A DNA stretch of 55,665 nucleotides from Aestuariivita sp. (GCF_021404545.1 NZ_JAAWWD010000013.1:1-55665); one strand, 5' to 3'. Shown: positions 30,459 through 40,477, counted from the first letter of the stretch. Notes: generated by a model not told the origin, from the letters alone. A program made the numbers and translations.

Positions 30459-31127
30459 TTAGTCGGCCTTGCGTTTGGCATCGGCCTTGGCTGCCGATTT
30501 GGCTGCGGCCTTTTCCTTGATCGCGGCAAGCTTGGCCTTGATGACACCCTTACGGCGATGCTGATACGCGCGGATCAGCGGTACGCTGAGATAATAGCAA
30601 ACCGTCGCGGTGATGGCGCCAGGCAAGAGACCGCCCACCATATAGGGAAAGAACACCTCGTCATAAAAGACCGACAGCCCGTGCCAGTCGGCTTGCTCAT
30701 GGGAGAAAAGCGCCAGGAAATTGTGCTTCAGGTCCCCTCCGGCATCGATGAACTTGCCCCCGAACGAGCGATGCGCGCCTTCTTCGAATTCGGTCCCCAA
30801 CAACCAATGACCGGTTTGCAGGGACACCACCCCGATGGGGACATAGGTCAACGGATTGCCGAAAAACGTGGCCATCAAAGAGGCAAGTATATTGCCCTGC
30901 ATGATGCGCGAGATGACCGCGGCCACGACGAAATGCATGGTGTAGAACGGCGTGAAGGTGACAAACACACCCGCCCAGATACCGCGCGCGATCCGCTCGG
31001 GGCTGTCGGGCAAGCGCCGGACGCGATGTTTGACATAGTGAAACGCACGGGCCCAGCCGCCGCGTGGATAGAGGAAATCCACGAGGATGCGCAGGATAGA
31101 GCGACGGTCCCGGCGTTTGAAAACCAA
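30459..31127 (-). CDS. DUF2062 membrane protein
   Basis: A 222-residue protein with a basic N-terminus (MVFKRRDRRSILRILVDFLYPRGGW), three to four membrane helices and the DUF2062 pattern FTPFYTMHFVVAAVISRIM...GNPLTYVPIGVV. The C-terminus is a Lys/Ala-rich coil-like tail (KAKLAAIKEKAAAKSAAKAD). The function of the family is not established. It lies 37 bp after rsh in the same direction. Confidence 0.85.
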   Translation of the reverse strand: MVFKRRDRRSILRILVDFLYPRGGWARAFHYVKHRVRRLPDSPERIARGIWAGVFVTFTPFYTMHFVVAAVISRIMQGNILASLMATFFGNPLTYVPIGVVSLQTGHWLLGTEFEEGAHRSFGGKFIDAGGDLKHNFLALFSHEQADWHGLSVFYDEVFFPYMVGGLLPGAITATVCYYLSVPLIRAYQHRRKGVIKAKLAAIKEKAAAKSAAKADAKRKAD

Positions 31128-31164
31128 ACTGAAAAACCCTTTTTCCTGCCTTGCGCCTGGGCGG

Positions 31165-33297
31165 TCAGCCCACCGCCGCGCGGGGGCGGGCCTCGTCCCG
31201 GTGCCGTTCCAATGCAGCCACGTCGCTATCTGCTTCCAATGTCAGCATCAGCGAATGCAGCTGTTCAACATCCCTTAGTTCGACATCAATCATAAGCCGG
31301 TAAAAATCTGGCTTTCGATCAACAAATTTCAGATTGGAGATATTGGCCTTCTTCTCACCAATCAATGTGCAAATACGCCCCAGGACGCCGGCATCGTTGC
31401 CAATGGTCAGATCCAGCGATGTTCCGTAGATCGGAGGATGGGTGCCCGCGTGCCAGTGCAGGTCGATCCAGCGATCGGGTTGATCCTCGTATTCGCCCAG
31501 CAGAGCGCAGTCGATCGCATGCACCACAACGCCCTTGCCGCGATAGGTAATGCCGACGATCCGCTCACCGGGCAATGGCTGGCAGCACGGGGCACGGTCG
31601 AACGATTGTCCGGGCTGGAGGCCCACGACCGCGCGGCGCGGCGAGATCTGATCACCCTTGTCGGGGGCCAGCTCGGGGTAGACCGCCTGCACCACGTCAT
31701 GGGCCGTGATCTCGGCACTGCCAAGCCGCGCCAAAAGCTGGTCGCGCCCATCGAGGCGAAGGTGTTTGGCAGCCGTATCCAGCGCCTTGTCGGTCGCCTT
31801 GCGGCCCACATTCTCGAACGCCGCGCGCACCAGTTCGCGACCCAGCTTGATGAACCGTTCCCGATCGACCTCGCGCAGGGCGCGGCGGATGGCGGTCTTG
31901 GCCTTGCCTGTCGTCGCGATCTCAAGCCAGCTTGCCTGCGGCGTCTGGCCTTCGGCGGTGATCACCTCGACCGATTGGCCATTCTTGAGCCGTGTCCAGA
32001 GCGGTACACGCAGCCCGTCGACCTTGGCACCCACCACAGCGAACCCGATGCGGGTATGGATCGCAAAAGCGAAATCAATCGGCGTCGCCCCGCGCGGCAG
32101 CTTGACCACGTCGCCCTTTGGCGTGAAACAGAAGACTTGGTCGGAATACATCTCAAGCTTGACCGCTTCGAGAAATTCGTCGTGATCGTCCTCGCCCTCG
32201 AACTGCTCGTTCAGCGAGGCGATCCATTTGGCCGGATCCACCGCAAAGGGGTTTCCCGACCGCACCCCATCGCGATAGGACCAATGCGCCGCAACACCGG
32301 TTTCGGCCACGTCATGCATCTGAGCGGTGCGGATCTGCACCTCTACTCTCTTGCCGTCACGTCCCGACACGGTGGTGTGGATCGACCGGTATCCGTTCGA
32401 TTTCGGCTGACTTATGTAATCCTTGAACCGCCCCGGCACTGCGCGCCAGCGGCGGTGGATGGCGCCCAATGTGCGATAGCAGTCCTCCTCGCTGCCAGTG
32501 ATGATGCGGAAGCCATAGATATCCGACAGCCGGGAAAACCCCTGATCCTTTTCCTGCATCTTGCGCCAGATAGAATAGGGCTTCTTGGCGCGGCCAAACA
32601 CCTCCGCTTCGATCCCCGCCTTGGTCAGCTCGGCGCGCATATCGCCGGTGATGCGGTGAATGACATCGCCGCTTTCTTTTTGCAGCACGATAAAGCGGCG
32701 GATGATCGATTGACGCCCCTCGGGATTAAGTACGCGAAAGCTGAGATCCTCCAGCTCTTCGCGCATCCACTGCATCCCCATCCGGCCCGCAAGCGGCGCG
32801 TAGATGTCCATTGTCTCACGCGCTTTCTGGGCCTGCTTTTCGGGGCGCATCGCCTTGATCGTGCGCATATTGTGCAGCCGGTCGGCAAGCTTGACCAGAA
32901 TGACCCGCAAGTCCTTGGACATCGCCATAAAGAGCTTGCGGAAATTCTCGGCCTGCTTTGTCTCATTGCTGGAGAGTTGCAGGTTGGTCAGCTTGGTCAC
33001 ACCATCGACCAGCATCGCAACCTCATCGCCGAACCGTCGTGCCACTTCTGGAAAGGACGCCTTGGTATCCTCGATCGTGTCGTGCAACAGCGCAGTGATG
33101 ATGGTTGCATCATCCAGCCGTTGCTCGGTCAGAAGGGCCGCCACGGCTACGGGATGCGTGAAATAGGGCTCCCCGGAATGGCGTGTCTGACCTTCATGCA
33201 TCTCACGGCCGAACTCATAGGCCGCCGTGATCCGCTCAGCGTTTGTCTTGGGGTTGTAGGCGCGGACCAGCGCGATCAGGTCATCAGCTGTGATCAT
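31165..33297 (-). CDS. rsh: Bifunctional (p)ppGpp synthetase/hydrolase
   Basis: A 710-residue RelA/SpoT homologue, the single stringent-response enzyme typical of alphaproteobacteria. The hydrolase HD domain shows HPVAVAALL and ALLHDTIEDT. The synthetase domain shows DIYGFRIITGSEEDCY and KSNGYRSIHTTV. TGS (TPKGDVVKLPRGATPIDFAFAIH) and C-terminal ACT domains follow. Both active sites look intact. The gene follows rpoZ by about 20 bp, a widely conserved pairing. Confidence 0.96.
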   Translation of the reverse strand: MITADDLIALVRAYNPKTNAERITAAYEFGREMHEGQTRHSGEPYFTHPVAVAALLTEQRLDDATIITALLHDTIEDTKASFPEVARRFGDEVAMLVDGVTKLTNLQLSSNETKQAENFRKLFMAMSKDLRVILVKLADRLHNMRTIKAMRPEKQAQKARETMDIYAPLAGRMGMQWMREELEDLSFRVLNPEGRQSIIRRFIVLQKESGDVIHRITGDMRAELTKAGIEAEVFGRAKKPYSIWRKMQEKDQGFSRLSDIYGFRIITGSEEDCYRTLGAIHRRWRAVPGRFKDYISQPKSNGYRSIHTTVSGRDGKRVEVQIRTAQMHDVAETGVAAHWSYRDGVRSGNPFAVDPAKWIASLNEQFEGEDDHDEFLEAVKLEMYSDQVFCFTPKGDVVKLPRGATPIDFAFAIHTRIGFAVVGAKVDGLRVPLWTRLKNGQSVEVITAEGQTPQASWLEIATTGKAKTAIRRALREVDRERFIKLGRELVRAAFENVGRKATDKALDTAAKHLRLDGRDQLLARLGSAEITAHDVVQAVYPELAPDKGDQISPRRAVVGLQPGQSFDRAPCCQPLPGERIVGITYRGKGVVVHAIDCALLGEYEDQPDRWIDLHWHAGTHPPIYGTSLDLTIGNDAGVLGRICTLIGEKKANISNLKFVDRKPDFYRLMIDVELRDVEQLHSLMLTLEADSDVAALERHRDEARPRAAVG

Positions 33298-33316
33298 CCG
33301 CTCCGTGCCTTTGGGG

Positions 33317-33670
33317 TCAGCCCTGGCCCTGCGCCTCCATCAGCGCACGCAGGAGTTTCTCTTCTGACATATCGTCCTCAACGGGCTTATCGGCCTCTGC
33401 ACCCATCAAAAGCGCCATCTGATCCTCTTCGGGCTCATCGACCTCGATCTGGGTCTGGTTCGATTCGATCAGACGCTCGCGCAGCTCATCTGCGCTCTGG
33501 GTCTCGTCGGCGATCTCGCGCAGCGCAACAACCGGGTTCTTGTCGTTGTCGCGATCCACGGTAATCGCGGCTCCGGCGGAAATCTCACGCGCGCGATGCG
33601 CCGAGAGCATCACCAACTCGAACCGGTTGGGAACCTTGTCAACGCAATCTTCAACCGTCACGCGGGCCAT
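33317..33670 (-). CDS. rpoZ: RNA polymerase omega subunit
   Basis: A 117-residue omega subunit from the ATG at 33670 ([20 protein letters not shown]), with [13 protein letters not shown] and [11 protein letters not shown]. It helps RNA polymerase assembly and in many bacteria forms part of a ppGpp site, which fits the adjacent rsh. The C-terminal half is very acidic. The in-frame start at 33721 adds residues not seen in the family. Confidence 0.95.
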   Translation of the reverse strand: MARVTVEDCVDKVPNRFELVMLSAHRAREISAGAAITVDRDNDKNPVVALREIADETQSADELRERLIESNQTQIEVDEPEEDQMALLMGAEADKPVEDDMSEEKLLRALMEAQGQG

Positions 33671-33797
33671 GAGAGAACTCCAATCACTATTCTGGTCCAG
33701 AAGGCGCTTATCTAATGCCAATTGTCAGGCTTGACAACCCGGGTTTTCCCGGCATGGGCACCTGCGCTTTGGGGCGCTCACGGAGCCGCGCCAAGGG

Positions 33798-34373
33798 TCA
33801 GATCGGGCGCACAGCCTGCCGGATATCCCGGGGTAGCGCAGCCAGCATGTCCGTCACCGTCACGCCCGAGACTGGATGATGCCAATCAGGGGCAATATCG
33901 GCAAGCGGGACCAACACAAAGGCCCGTTCCTCCAGCCGAGGATGCGGCAGCACGAGTTCGTCGGGCGCCCGCAGGCGCTGCTCTTGGGGGTGCAACGCAC
34001 GCCAGTGCCGATAGGTGTCCAGGTCAGGAAGCACCCGATCCGCGATGGCAATCAGATCCAGATCCAGCGTCCGCATGCCCCACCGGGTCTGGCGTTGACG
34101 CCCCATACGCGCCTCAATCCGGTGCATCTTTTCCAGCACGGCGCAGGCGTCCAGATCACTGCACAACCGCACGGCTGCATTGATGTAATCCGGCCCGGCC
34201 CCGGCAGGAAAGCAGGGGGTCTCAAAAAACCGGCTCACCGCGCACACGTTTAGCCCCTCGGCCCGCAGTTCCGAAAGCGCTCTGACCAGGTTGGCGGCGG
34301 GACTTCCTTGGGGTTCCGGCAGGTTTGAGCCGAGCGCGACCAGCATATCCGAATTTGCTTGCGTCACACTCAA
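33798..34373 (-). CDS. folK: 2-amino-4-hydroxy-6-hydroxymethyldihydropteridine pyrophosphokinase
   Basis: HppK of folate synthesis. VALGSNLPEPQGSPAANL near the start and the catalytic block RWGMRTLDLDLIA are diagnostic, followed by LPHPRLEERAFVLVPLADI. The start is uncertain: TTG 34373, GTG 34367 or ATG 34346; the last puts the strand LVALGSN at the N-terminus. No other folate gene lies nearby. Confidence 0.92.
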   Translation of the reverse strand: MSVTQANSDMLVALGSNLPEPQGSPAANLVRALSELRAEGLNVCAVSRFFETPCFPAGAGPDYINAAVRLCSDLDACAVLEKMHRIEARMGRQRQTRWGMRTLDLDLIAIADRVLPDLDTYRHWRALHPQEQRLRAPDELVLPHPRLEERAFVLVPLADIAPDWHHPVSGVTVTDMLAALPRDIRQAVRPI

Positions 34374-34397
34374 CCTATGGTAGCCAGAATCGCGGTC

Positions 34398-34425
34398 TTG
34401 TGATACAAATATTACATCCTATTTT
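34398..34425 (+). promoter_or_regulatory. Candidate sigma70-type promoter for the NYN gene
   Basis: TTGTGA (34398-34403) and TATTTT (34420-34425) are separated by 16 bp, about 85 bp before the NYN start. This is an AT-rich island in a GC-rich region. Confidence 0.35.
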
Positions 34426-34509
34426 AAAGAGACATACGCGCCGATTTTTAACCACTCACTCACTCACGGATCATGCACGGCGCGTCCGATTATCGGAAGG
34501 ATCGAATTA

Positions 34510-35079
34510 ATGTTTTATAAGGACGAACGGCTCGCGCTGTTCATCGATGGATCGAATCTGTACGCTGCTGCCAAGGCTCTCGGGTTCGACATCGACTACA
34601 AACTGCTGCGTCAGGAGTTTATGCGCCGAGGCAAGTTGCTGCGAGCCTTTTACTACACCGCTTTGCTGGAAAACGACGAGTATTCGCCGATCCGACCGCT
34701 GGTTGACTGGTTGCATTACAACGGGTTCACCATGGTCACCAAACCGGCCAAGGAATACACCGACAGCATGGGGCGTCGCAAAGTAAAGGGCAACATGGAC
34801 ATCGAACTTGCTGTCGATGCGATGGAACTGGCCCCGCGGGTGGATCACATCGTGCTGTTTTCCGGAGATGGCGATTTTCGACCGCTGGTCGAAAGCCTGC
34901 AACGCCAGGGCGTCCGGGTCTCGGTGGTCTCAACGATCCGCAGCCAGCCACCGATGATCTCTGACGATCTGCGCCGCCAGGCCGATAATTTCATTGAACT
35001 GGATGAGCTCAAAGACGTAATCGGGCGTCCGCCGCGCGAGCAAAGCAGCGATCGCGATATGGCCGTCGCTCAGGGCTGA
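34510..35079 (+). CDS. NYN/PIN-like (LabA family) protein
   Basis: A 189-residue protein with the NYN ribonuclease fold: LFIDGSNLYAAAKALG carries the first catalytic Asp, KGNMDIELAVDAM the second and LFSGDGDFRPLVE the third. All acidic residues look intact, so it may be an RNA nuclease. The family includes LabA-like proteins of uncertain role. Its 3' end overlaps the tail of the B12-binding gene by 10 bp on the opposite strand. Confidence 0.88.
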   Translation: MFYKDERLALFIDGSNLYAAAKALGFDIDYKLLRQEFMRRGKLLRAFYYTALLENDEYSPIRPLVDWLHYNGFTMVTKPAKEYTDSMGRRKVKGNMDIELAVDAMELAPRVDHIVLFSGDGDFRPLVESLQRQGVRVSVVSTIRSQPPMISDDLRRQADNFIELDELKDVIGRPPREQSSDRDMAVAQG

Positions 35080-35900
35080 TCTGCCGGACCGGGGCGATCG
35101 CGATGTTCGTCGGGTCGGGTGCCGATCAGCCGCTCGACGACATGCAACGCCTCGGGAATGTCCCGCACGACGCCGTCAATGCCGAACTGCTGTGCCAATG
35201 TTGGATCGGTGTTGACGATGTCCCCACTCAGCAGAATGGCGAGGTCTGGGCGATCCAGGCGTAACGCCACCAGCAAACGGACCAGGGCGGCGCGGCTGCC
35301 CCGCCCGGACGCCGACAGCCCGAGCAACGCCAAATCGGGTTCTTGCATGGCGCCGAGCAGGTCTTCGTGGCTCATGTCAACCAGATGCGTCACATCCCAC
35401 CCCGCGCGGCGAAACCCGTCCACGGCCATCTCTACCCCCAGGGTATGCTGTTCACCCGGCACCGCGGCAAAGGCAAGACTGCGCCCCTTTGAGATAACGT
35501 ATTCGGGCGCCTCTTCACGCAGAGCAGAGATGATCCCGTAGATGCGCGCCGTCGCGATGCCGACATCCTGAAACCGCACTTTGTCGCGATCCCATCTGGC
35601 ACCCAGCTCTCGGGCAGCGACGGCAAGATATTCGTGATAGATCCGTTCGACCGACACGCCAGCGCGGCGCAAATCAGCGATCTGCCGGTTTGCCGAGTAT
35701 GGGTGCGGCGCGCAGAGCGCGGTACACAGCGCCGCAATTTCGTCGGCAGGAGCGGCAAAGCTTTCGGCACCCCGTTCGCCCATCCGTCGAAAGACCTCTT
35801 CTGCCAGCCTTTCGATGGATTTGCGGGACAGCGCGGATTCAAGCACATAGAGCGTCCGCTGATCCTGGACCTTGAGGTTACTTTTCCCACGTTTCGCCAT
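35070..35900 (-). CDS. B12-binding-domain protein, likely sensory or regulatory
   Basis: A 276-residue protein from the ATG at 35900. The N-terminal half is a helical cap with Trp103 in ARWDRDK. The C-terminal half is a cobalamin-binding Rossmann domain with His152 in GEQHTLG (the E/DxHxxG form) and LLGLSASGRGSRAAL. The arrangement resembles AerR/PpaA and CarH-type sensors, but there is no DNA-binding domain. AerR relatives control photosynthesis genes; none are seen here. It is divergent from ispH over 244 bp. Confidence 0.8.
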   Translation of the reverse strand: MAKRGKSNLKVQDQRTLYVLESALSRKSIERLAEEVFRRMGERGAESFAAPADEIAALCTALCAPHPYSANRQIADLRRAGVSVERIYHEYLAVAARELGARWDRDKVRFQDVGIATARIYGIISALREEAPEYVISKGRSLAFAAVPGEQHTLGVEMAVDGFRRAGWDVTHLVDMSHEDLLGAMQEPDLALLGLSASGRGSRAALVRLLVALRLDRPDLAILLSGDIVNTDPTLAQQFGIDGVVRDIPEALHVVERLIGTRPDEHRDRPGPADQP

Positions 35901-36013
35901 GTGGGCTCCCACGCATTACAGAACTTAGTATTCCCGCCACGCCGTAGTACCATGGTGCGATGTTCATGCATTTCAAGTGTGCGTTATGCTCTCACCCATG
36001 TTCCTGAACGTTT

Positions 36014-36045
36014 GCCACCGGTCAGGTGGCCCGGGCATTCGGGCC
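36014..36045 (+). promoter_or_regulatory. Two mutually exclusive hairpins in the ispH leader
   Basis: Hairpin 1 pairs GCCACC (36014-36019) with GGTGGC (36025-36030). Hairpin 2 pairs GGCCCG (36028-36033) with CGGGCC (36040-36045). They share 36028-36030, so only one can form at a time. They lie about 100 bp before the ispH start. Confidence 0.4.
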
Positions 36046-36144
36046 GGTCACGCAGCAGACCGACATCCAGGGTCACATTCCGTGGGCTTAGGTACTGGAC
36101 CAATTGGCGATCACGGCTTACCTCTTTGGAGTATGGAGAGTGAC

Positions 36145-37095
36145 ATGACACAGCCGCCGCTGACATTGTATCTGGCCGCGCCGCGCGGGTTCTGCGCAGG
36201 TGTGGACCGGGCGATCAAGATCGTTGAATTGGCGCTGGAGCGGTGGGGCGCCCCCGTCTATGTGCGCCATGAGATCGTGCACAATAAATTCGTGGTCGAT
36301 GCGCTGCGCGACAGGGGCGCTGTCTTTGTCGAAGATCTGGACGACTGCCCCGATGACCGCCCGGTGATCTTTTCGGCACATGGCGTGCCAAAATCTGTCC
36401 CCGCAGCGGCCGCCGCCCGCGAGATGCTTTTCGTGGACGCGACCTGCCCGCTGGTATCCAAGGTTCATATCGAGGCGCAACGGCACTACGAAAACGGCCT
36501 TCAGATGATCATGATCGGTCACGAAGGCCACCCCGAAACGGTGGGGACGATGGGGCAGTTGCCACCGGGCGAGGTGCTGCTTGTCGAAACGGTTGAGGAT
36601 GTGGCCCATGTCACTGTGCGCGACCCCGCGCGTCTGGCTTTTGTCACGCAAACCACGCTCAGCGTGGATGACACCGCAGATATCGTGGCAGCCCTGCAGG
36701 CCCGTTTCCCCCGCATCGTCGGACCACATAAAGAAGACATCTGTTACGCCACCACGAACCGGCAGGAGGCAGTCAAGGCCATGGCGCCCAAAGCCGATGC
36801 GATGCTGGTCGTGGGCGCGCCCAACTCCTCGAACTCCAAACGTCTGGTCGAAGTCGGCGCCAAGGCGGGCTGCCAATATGCGCAACTGGTCCAGCGCGCC
36901 ACAGATATCGACTGGCGTGCGCTCGAAGGGATCGCCAGCATCGGAATCACGGCCGGGGCATCGGCGCCCGAACAGTTGGTCAACGAAGTGATCGACGCCT
37001 TTCGCACACGCTATGACGTGACCGTCGAGCAGGTCGAAACCGCCATTGAAAACGTCGAATTCAAAGTTCCCCGCGTGCTGAGAGTACCTGCATGA
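36145..37095 (+). CDS. ispH: 4-hydroxy-3-methylbut-2-enyl diphosphate reductase
   Basis: The last step of the MEP isoprenoid pathway, yielding IPP and DMAPP on an iron-sulfur cluster. The 316-residue protein from the ATG at 36145 has the three cluster cysteines in [21 protein letters not shown] and [11 protein letters not shown], and the catalytic Glu region VGAPNSSNS follows. The longer frame to 35977 is discarded. Its stop overlaps the LysE start (ATGA), opening a five-gene operon. Confidence 0.97.
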   Translation: MTQPPLTLYLAAPRGFCAGVDRAIKIVELALERWGAPVYVRHEIVHNKFVVDALRDRGAVFVEDLDDCPDDRPVIFSAHGVPKSVPAAAAAREMLFVDATCPLVSKVHIEAQRHYENGLQMIMIGHEGHPETVGTMGQLPPGEVLLVETVEDVAHVTVRDPARLAFVTQTTLSVDDTADIVAALQARFPRIVGPHKEDICYATTNRQEAVKAMAPKADAMLVVGAPNSSNSKRLVEVGAKAGCQYAQLVQRATDIDWRALEGIASIGITAGASAPEQLVNEVIDAFRTRYDVTVEQVETAIENVEFKVPRVLRVPA

Positions 37096-37706
37096 TCTCA
37101 CTGCAATTTCTGGTAACAGCGGCGGTCGTGGTTCTGGCGCCGGGTACGGGCGTGATCTATACTCTGGCTCTTGGGCTGGGCCAGGGGCGCCGCGCGGCGA
37201 TCTGGGCCGCTTTCGGCTGTACGCTGGGTATTGTGCCGCATCTGGCCGCTGCGACACTGGGTCTGGCGGCGATCCTGCACACATCGGCGGTGCTGTTTAA
37301 CATCGTCAAATTCGCAGGGGTCGCCTATCTCCTCTATCTGGCGTGGCAGGCTCTGAAATCCGGCGGGGCGCTGGCCATCTCGGCCGAGCGGTCGGCAGAG
37401 GCCGGGCCGCGCATCGCCCGCCGCGGCGCGCTCATCAATGTGCTGAACCCCAAACTGTCGATCTTTTTCCTGGCACTGCTGCCACCCTTCCTGTCGGGCA
37501 ACCCCGCCGCCGCAACGGCCGAGATGCTGGTGCTGGGGGCGGTGTTCATGGCGCTGACCTTTCTGGTCTTCGTCCTTTACGGAATGTTCGCGGCCAAGGC
37601 GCGGACACTGATCCTGGGATCGGAAACCGTCATGCGCTGGCTGAACCGCAGCTTTGCCGGCATTTTTGCCCTGCTTGCGGGCCGTCTCGCGTTCGAGCGC
37701 GCCTGA
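37092..37706 (+). CDS. LysE-family translocator
   Basis: A 204-residue, about six-helix membrane protein with the family marks [23 protein letters not shown] and [20 protein letters not shown]. It is a second member of the same family as the protein at 28958-29587. The substrate is unknown. It overlaps ispH by 4 bp and the next gene by 1 bp. Confidence 0.9.
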   Translation: MISLQFLVTAAVVVLAPGTGVIYTLALGLGQGRRAAIWAAFGCTLGIVPHLAAATLGLAAILHTSAVLFNIVKFAGVAYLLYLAWQALKSGGALAISAERSAEAGPRIARRGALINVLNPKLSIFFLALLPPFLSGNPAAATAEMLVLGAVFMALTFLVFVLYGMFAAKARTLILGSETVMRWLNRSFAGIFALLAGRLAFERA

Positions 37707-38155
37707 TGCGCATCCCTGCCGCTCCGCTGATCCTGGGCCTGGCCGGGCTGATCCCTTTCGTCTGGGGGGTAGCCACCTATCTTCACGGGCCGCTGGCCAA
37801 TTGGGGAGCCGCCACTCTGGGGCCGCGCTTTGTGGGGCCTTACGTTCAACTGTTCTATGGCTCGGTCATCCTCAGCTTTATGTCCGGGGTGCTGTGGGGG
37901 TTCGCCACCAAAGCGCGCAGCCGACAGGCAGCAACGGGGTACGCCCTGTCTGTTATCCCCGCACTCTGGGCGTTTTTCATGACCGGAGGCGGGCCGGTCA
38001 GTGCAGGCACCAATCTGATCTTTGGCTTTGCAGGTCTCTTGATCCTTGACTATGCGTTCTCGCTTTGGGGTCTGACCCCGCCGTGGTGGATGCGTCTGCG
38101 GATCTTGCTGACCTCGATTGTAGTGGCCTGTCTGGCTGTAGGAGTGTGGATATGA
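37706..38155 (+). CDS. DUF3429 membrane protein
   Basis: A 149-residue protein with about five hydrophobic helices ([20 protein letters not shown] start). The pattern YGSVILSFMSGVLWGFA matches the DUF3429 family, of unknown function. The start codon overlaps the LysE stop (TGATG), and its own stop overlaps the next ATG (ATGA). The frame upstream of 37706 is only a shadow of LysE. Confidence 0.82.
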   Translation: MRIPAAPLILGLAGLIPFVWGVATYLHGPLANWGAATLGPRFVGPYVQLFYGSVILSFMSGVLWGFATKARSRQAATGYALSVIPALWAFFMTGGGPVSAGTNLIFGFAGLLILDYAFSLWGLTPPWWMRLRILLTSIVVACLAVGVWI

Positions 38156-38745
38156 GCGATGCCGAGACCCTGGCCGTCTATAATCGTCAGGCGGACGATT
38201 ATGTCGCAATGATGGACGAATATGCAGCCAACGATCCGCGTATCCACGACTTTATCGCAGCCTGCCCTCAGGGTGGCCGGGTGCTGGATCTTGGCTCTGG
38301 GCCGGGCGCGTATGCGGTGCAGATGGCCGCCGCCGGTTTGCACGTCGACGCGATCGACGCCGCGTCAGAGATGGTGGCGCGGATTGCGGAGATCCCTGGT
38401 ATCAGCGCGCGCGTGGCAACCTTTGACGATATCGACGGCGCGGATATCTATGATGGTATCTGGGCCAGCTTCAGCCTCCTGCACGCACCGCGCGAGGCAA
38501 TGCCCAGACATCTCGCCGCGCTGCGCCGCGCACTCAAACCCGGTGGCGTGTTCTTTATCGGCATGAAACTGGGCCAGGGTGGCAAGCGGGACGATATCGG
38601 GCGTCACTATGAGTATTACAGCCGAGAGGAACTGGAGACGCTGTTGCAAGATGCAGGCCTTGCACCCTATGCCCATTGGACGGGACAGTCCAAAGGGCTC
38701 GACCAGACCTATCACGGCTGGATCGTGATCCAGGCCAATGGCTGA
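38152..38745 (+). CDS. Class I SAM-dependent methyltransferase
   Basis: A 197-residue methyltransferase: [17 protein letters not shown] is the SAM-binding motif I, followed by [15 protein letters not shown] and [14 protein letters not shown]. The acceptor is unknown. It starts in an ATGA overlap with DUF3429 and overlaps rnhA by 8 bp. Confidence 0.88.
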   Translation: MSDAETLAVYNRQADDYVAMMDEYAANDPRIHDFIAACPQGGRVLDLGSGPGAYAVQMAAAGLHVDAIDAASEMVARIAEIPGISARVATFDDIDGADIYDGIWASFSLLHAPREAMPRHLAALRRALKPGGVFFIGMKLGQGGKRDDIGRHYEYYSREELETLLQDAGLAPYAHWTGQSKGLDQTYHGWIVIQANG

Positions 38746-39211
38746 GCTGTTCGCCTATACAGATGGCGCCTGTTCCGGCAATCCCGGCCCCGGGGGCTGG
38801 GGCGTGCTGATGCGCGCCGTAGACGGCGAAACCGTTGTCAAAGAGCGGGAACTCAAGGGCGGGGAGGCTGACACCACCAATAACCGGATGGAGCTGTTGG
38901 CGGCGATCCATGCCTTGGAAACGCTCGAGCGGCCCTCAGAGATTACGATTGTCACCGACAGCGCCTATGTCAAAAACGGTGTGACCGGGTGGATCTTCGG
39001 ATGGAAGCGGAACGGTTGGAAAACCGCCGCCAAAAAGCCGGTGAAGAATGTCGAGCTGTGGCAAAGGCTGGACGCCGCGCAAGTGCGCCATGATGTGACC
39101 TGGGAATGGGTCAAAGGCCATGCAGGCCACCCTGAAAACGAACGCGCGGATGAGCTGGCGCGCGCGGGAATGGCGCCGTTCAAACCCAAAAAAGCCGCTG
39201 CGCCTGAGTAA
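38738..39211 (+). CDS. rnhA: Ribonuclease HI
   Basis: Removes RNA from RNA-DNA hybrids. The 157-residue protein carries the catalytic acidic residues in [40 protein letters not shown] and the C-terminal [15 protein letters not shown]. It is the last gene of the ispH operon. Confidence 0.97.
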   Translation: MAELFAYTDGACSGNPGPGGWGVLMRAVDGETVVKERELKGGEADTTNNRMELLAAIHALETLERPSEITIVTDSAYVKNGVTGWIFGWKRNGWKTAAKKPVKNVELWQRLDAAQVRHDVTWEWVKGHAGHPENERADELARAGMAPFKPKKAAAPE

Positions 39212-39502
39212 TCCGGGACAAACCTGGATAGACGGGCTGCACCCCGAGACCGGACCTGCAAACGCCTTCAGGCGAAGGATACGGCCATTACACAGGGCTG
39301 GATGATCGCGCGGGGGAGGATTTTGGGACTATGCAAGTAAGCTCTGCGCCCTCAACCCCACAAAGATCGGCGTCATAACAGTGGCTTCTGCACAGACATC
39401 TCCGCGAAATGTGGGGGCCCAATCGGCATTTGTCTTGAACGCAAGGCCCCGGTCCAGGCGGGTGCCATGTGCAGCACAGGACCCCAAGCCGACAAGACCG
39501 TT
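39212..39502. other. Convergent intergenic stretch
   Basis: About 290 bp between rnhA and the end of the phosphorelay cluster. A weak 7-bp stem (ATCCGGG with CCTGGAT) starts right after the rnhA stop, without a T-run. No gene or RNA recognised. Confidence 0.5.
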
Positions 39503-40477
39503 TCAGGATCCTGTTGGCTGCATTTCCACCTCGGTCGGCTCTGACCCGGTGCCCAGATCACGCCAGATCTCCATCCCGTCCCTGCGGGCATAGTCGGCGG
39601 CAGCGGCCAGGATTTTTTCAGGGTCGGCAAAAGACAGCGGCCCATAGTTGACCGGCTTGCCCAGCTTGAGCCGCGGTGCCGCCTCGCCCGTGGCGCCGTA
39701 TTTCTCCATCTGTGCAGGCAGAAAGCTGCGAAGGGCGGTGGCAATCGCGGATTGGCGGAACATGGTGCCACGGTGCAGCAGCACGATGAAATTCCCTGAA
39801 CCGGCGTAAGACAGCATCTTGTGGTCTGGGCCAAAGGCTTCGGCAATCATCGCGGCCACATCGGTCAGCGATTCTTTGAAACCCACCACATCTTTGTGGG
39901 TAAAGAGTTCACGGATATTGGCGACATGCACGCCCACAACCGTCTTCTTCATCAGCTGCATCGCCCCCAGCTTGAACGCATAGTTCTGCATATGGGCGTA
40001 ATCCACACAGGTGCTTGAGGCATTCAGAGTAACCGGATCTTCGATCTTGAGGAACGCGTGCTCCATCATCGAGGTCGCAACCGCCTGCCTGACGGACCGC
40101 TCCCGGGCGAGGTTCTTGGCCATTCTCAGACGCCCCCGCAATTCCCGCCGGTTGAGAGGTTTGTTGAGATAGTCTGACGCGCCCGCGGCAAAGGCGCGAT
40201 CCACGCTTTGTGGGTTTGTCACCGTGGTCACCATGAAAATCGGGATGCCACGGGTGGACGGCTCATCGCGCAGTAACCCGCACAGCCTGATCCCGTCGAT
40301 CTCCGGCATCTCCACATCCAGCAAAAAGCAATCGTAAGGGACACGTGCCCTCTTGACCAAACGCAGCGCCTCTTGGCCCGATCCTACCTGATCCACGTCG
40401 TGGTATCCAAGTTCGCTCAGTTCTGACCGAACAAGCTCCAGGAAGATCGGATCGTCATCAACTGTTAGTATTCGCAT
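39503..40477 (-). CDS. Response regulator with degenerate GGDEF-like output (paralogue 1)
   Basis: A 324-residue protein from the ATG at 40477. The receiver (residues 1-120) has acidic D7-D9, phosphoacceptor Asp54 in CFLLDVEMP and Lys106 in YLNKPL. The C-terminal part (about 160-305) follows the order of a GGDEF domain: VGVHVANIRELF, then LTDVAAMIAEAF, then SYAGSGNFIVLL where GGDEF should stand, then DPEKILAAAADYAR. The signature reads GSGNF at 226-230, so cyclic-di-GMP synthesis is not expected. It is about half identical, without gaps, to the protein at 43805-44782. It is the last gene of the cluster. Confidence 0.82.
   Translation of the reverse strand: MRILTVDDDPIFLELVRSELSELGYHDVDQVGSGQEALRLVKRARVPYDCFLLDVEMPEIDGIRLCGLLRDEPSTRGIPIFMVTTVTNPQSVDRAFAAGASDYLNKPLNRRELRGRLRMAKNLARERSVRQAVATSMMEHAFLKIEDPVTLNASSTCVDYAHMQNYAFKLGAMQLMKKTVVGVHVANIRELFTHKDVVGFKESLTDVAAMIAEAFGPDHKMLSYAGSGNFIVLLHRGTMFRQSAIATALRSFLPAQMEKYGATGEAAPRLKLGKPVNYGPLSFADPEKILAAAADYARRDGMEIWRDLGTGSEPTEVEMQPTGS

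Noticed and set aside
31438-33564. 708-codon open frame opposite rsh
   Set aside because: Fully antisense to a well-supported RelA/SpoT gene; no domain is recognisable.
34470-34484. Short CACT tandem repeat upstream of the NYN gene
   Set aside because: Only about three to four units; too short to call a functional repeat.
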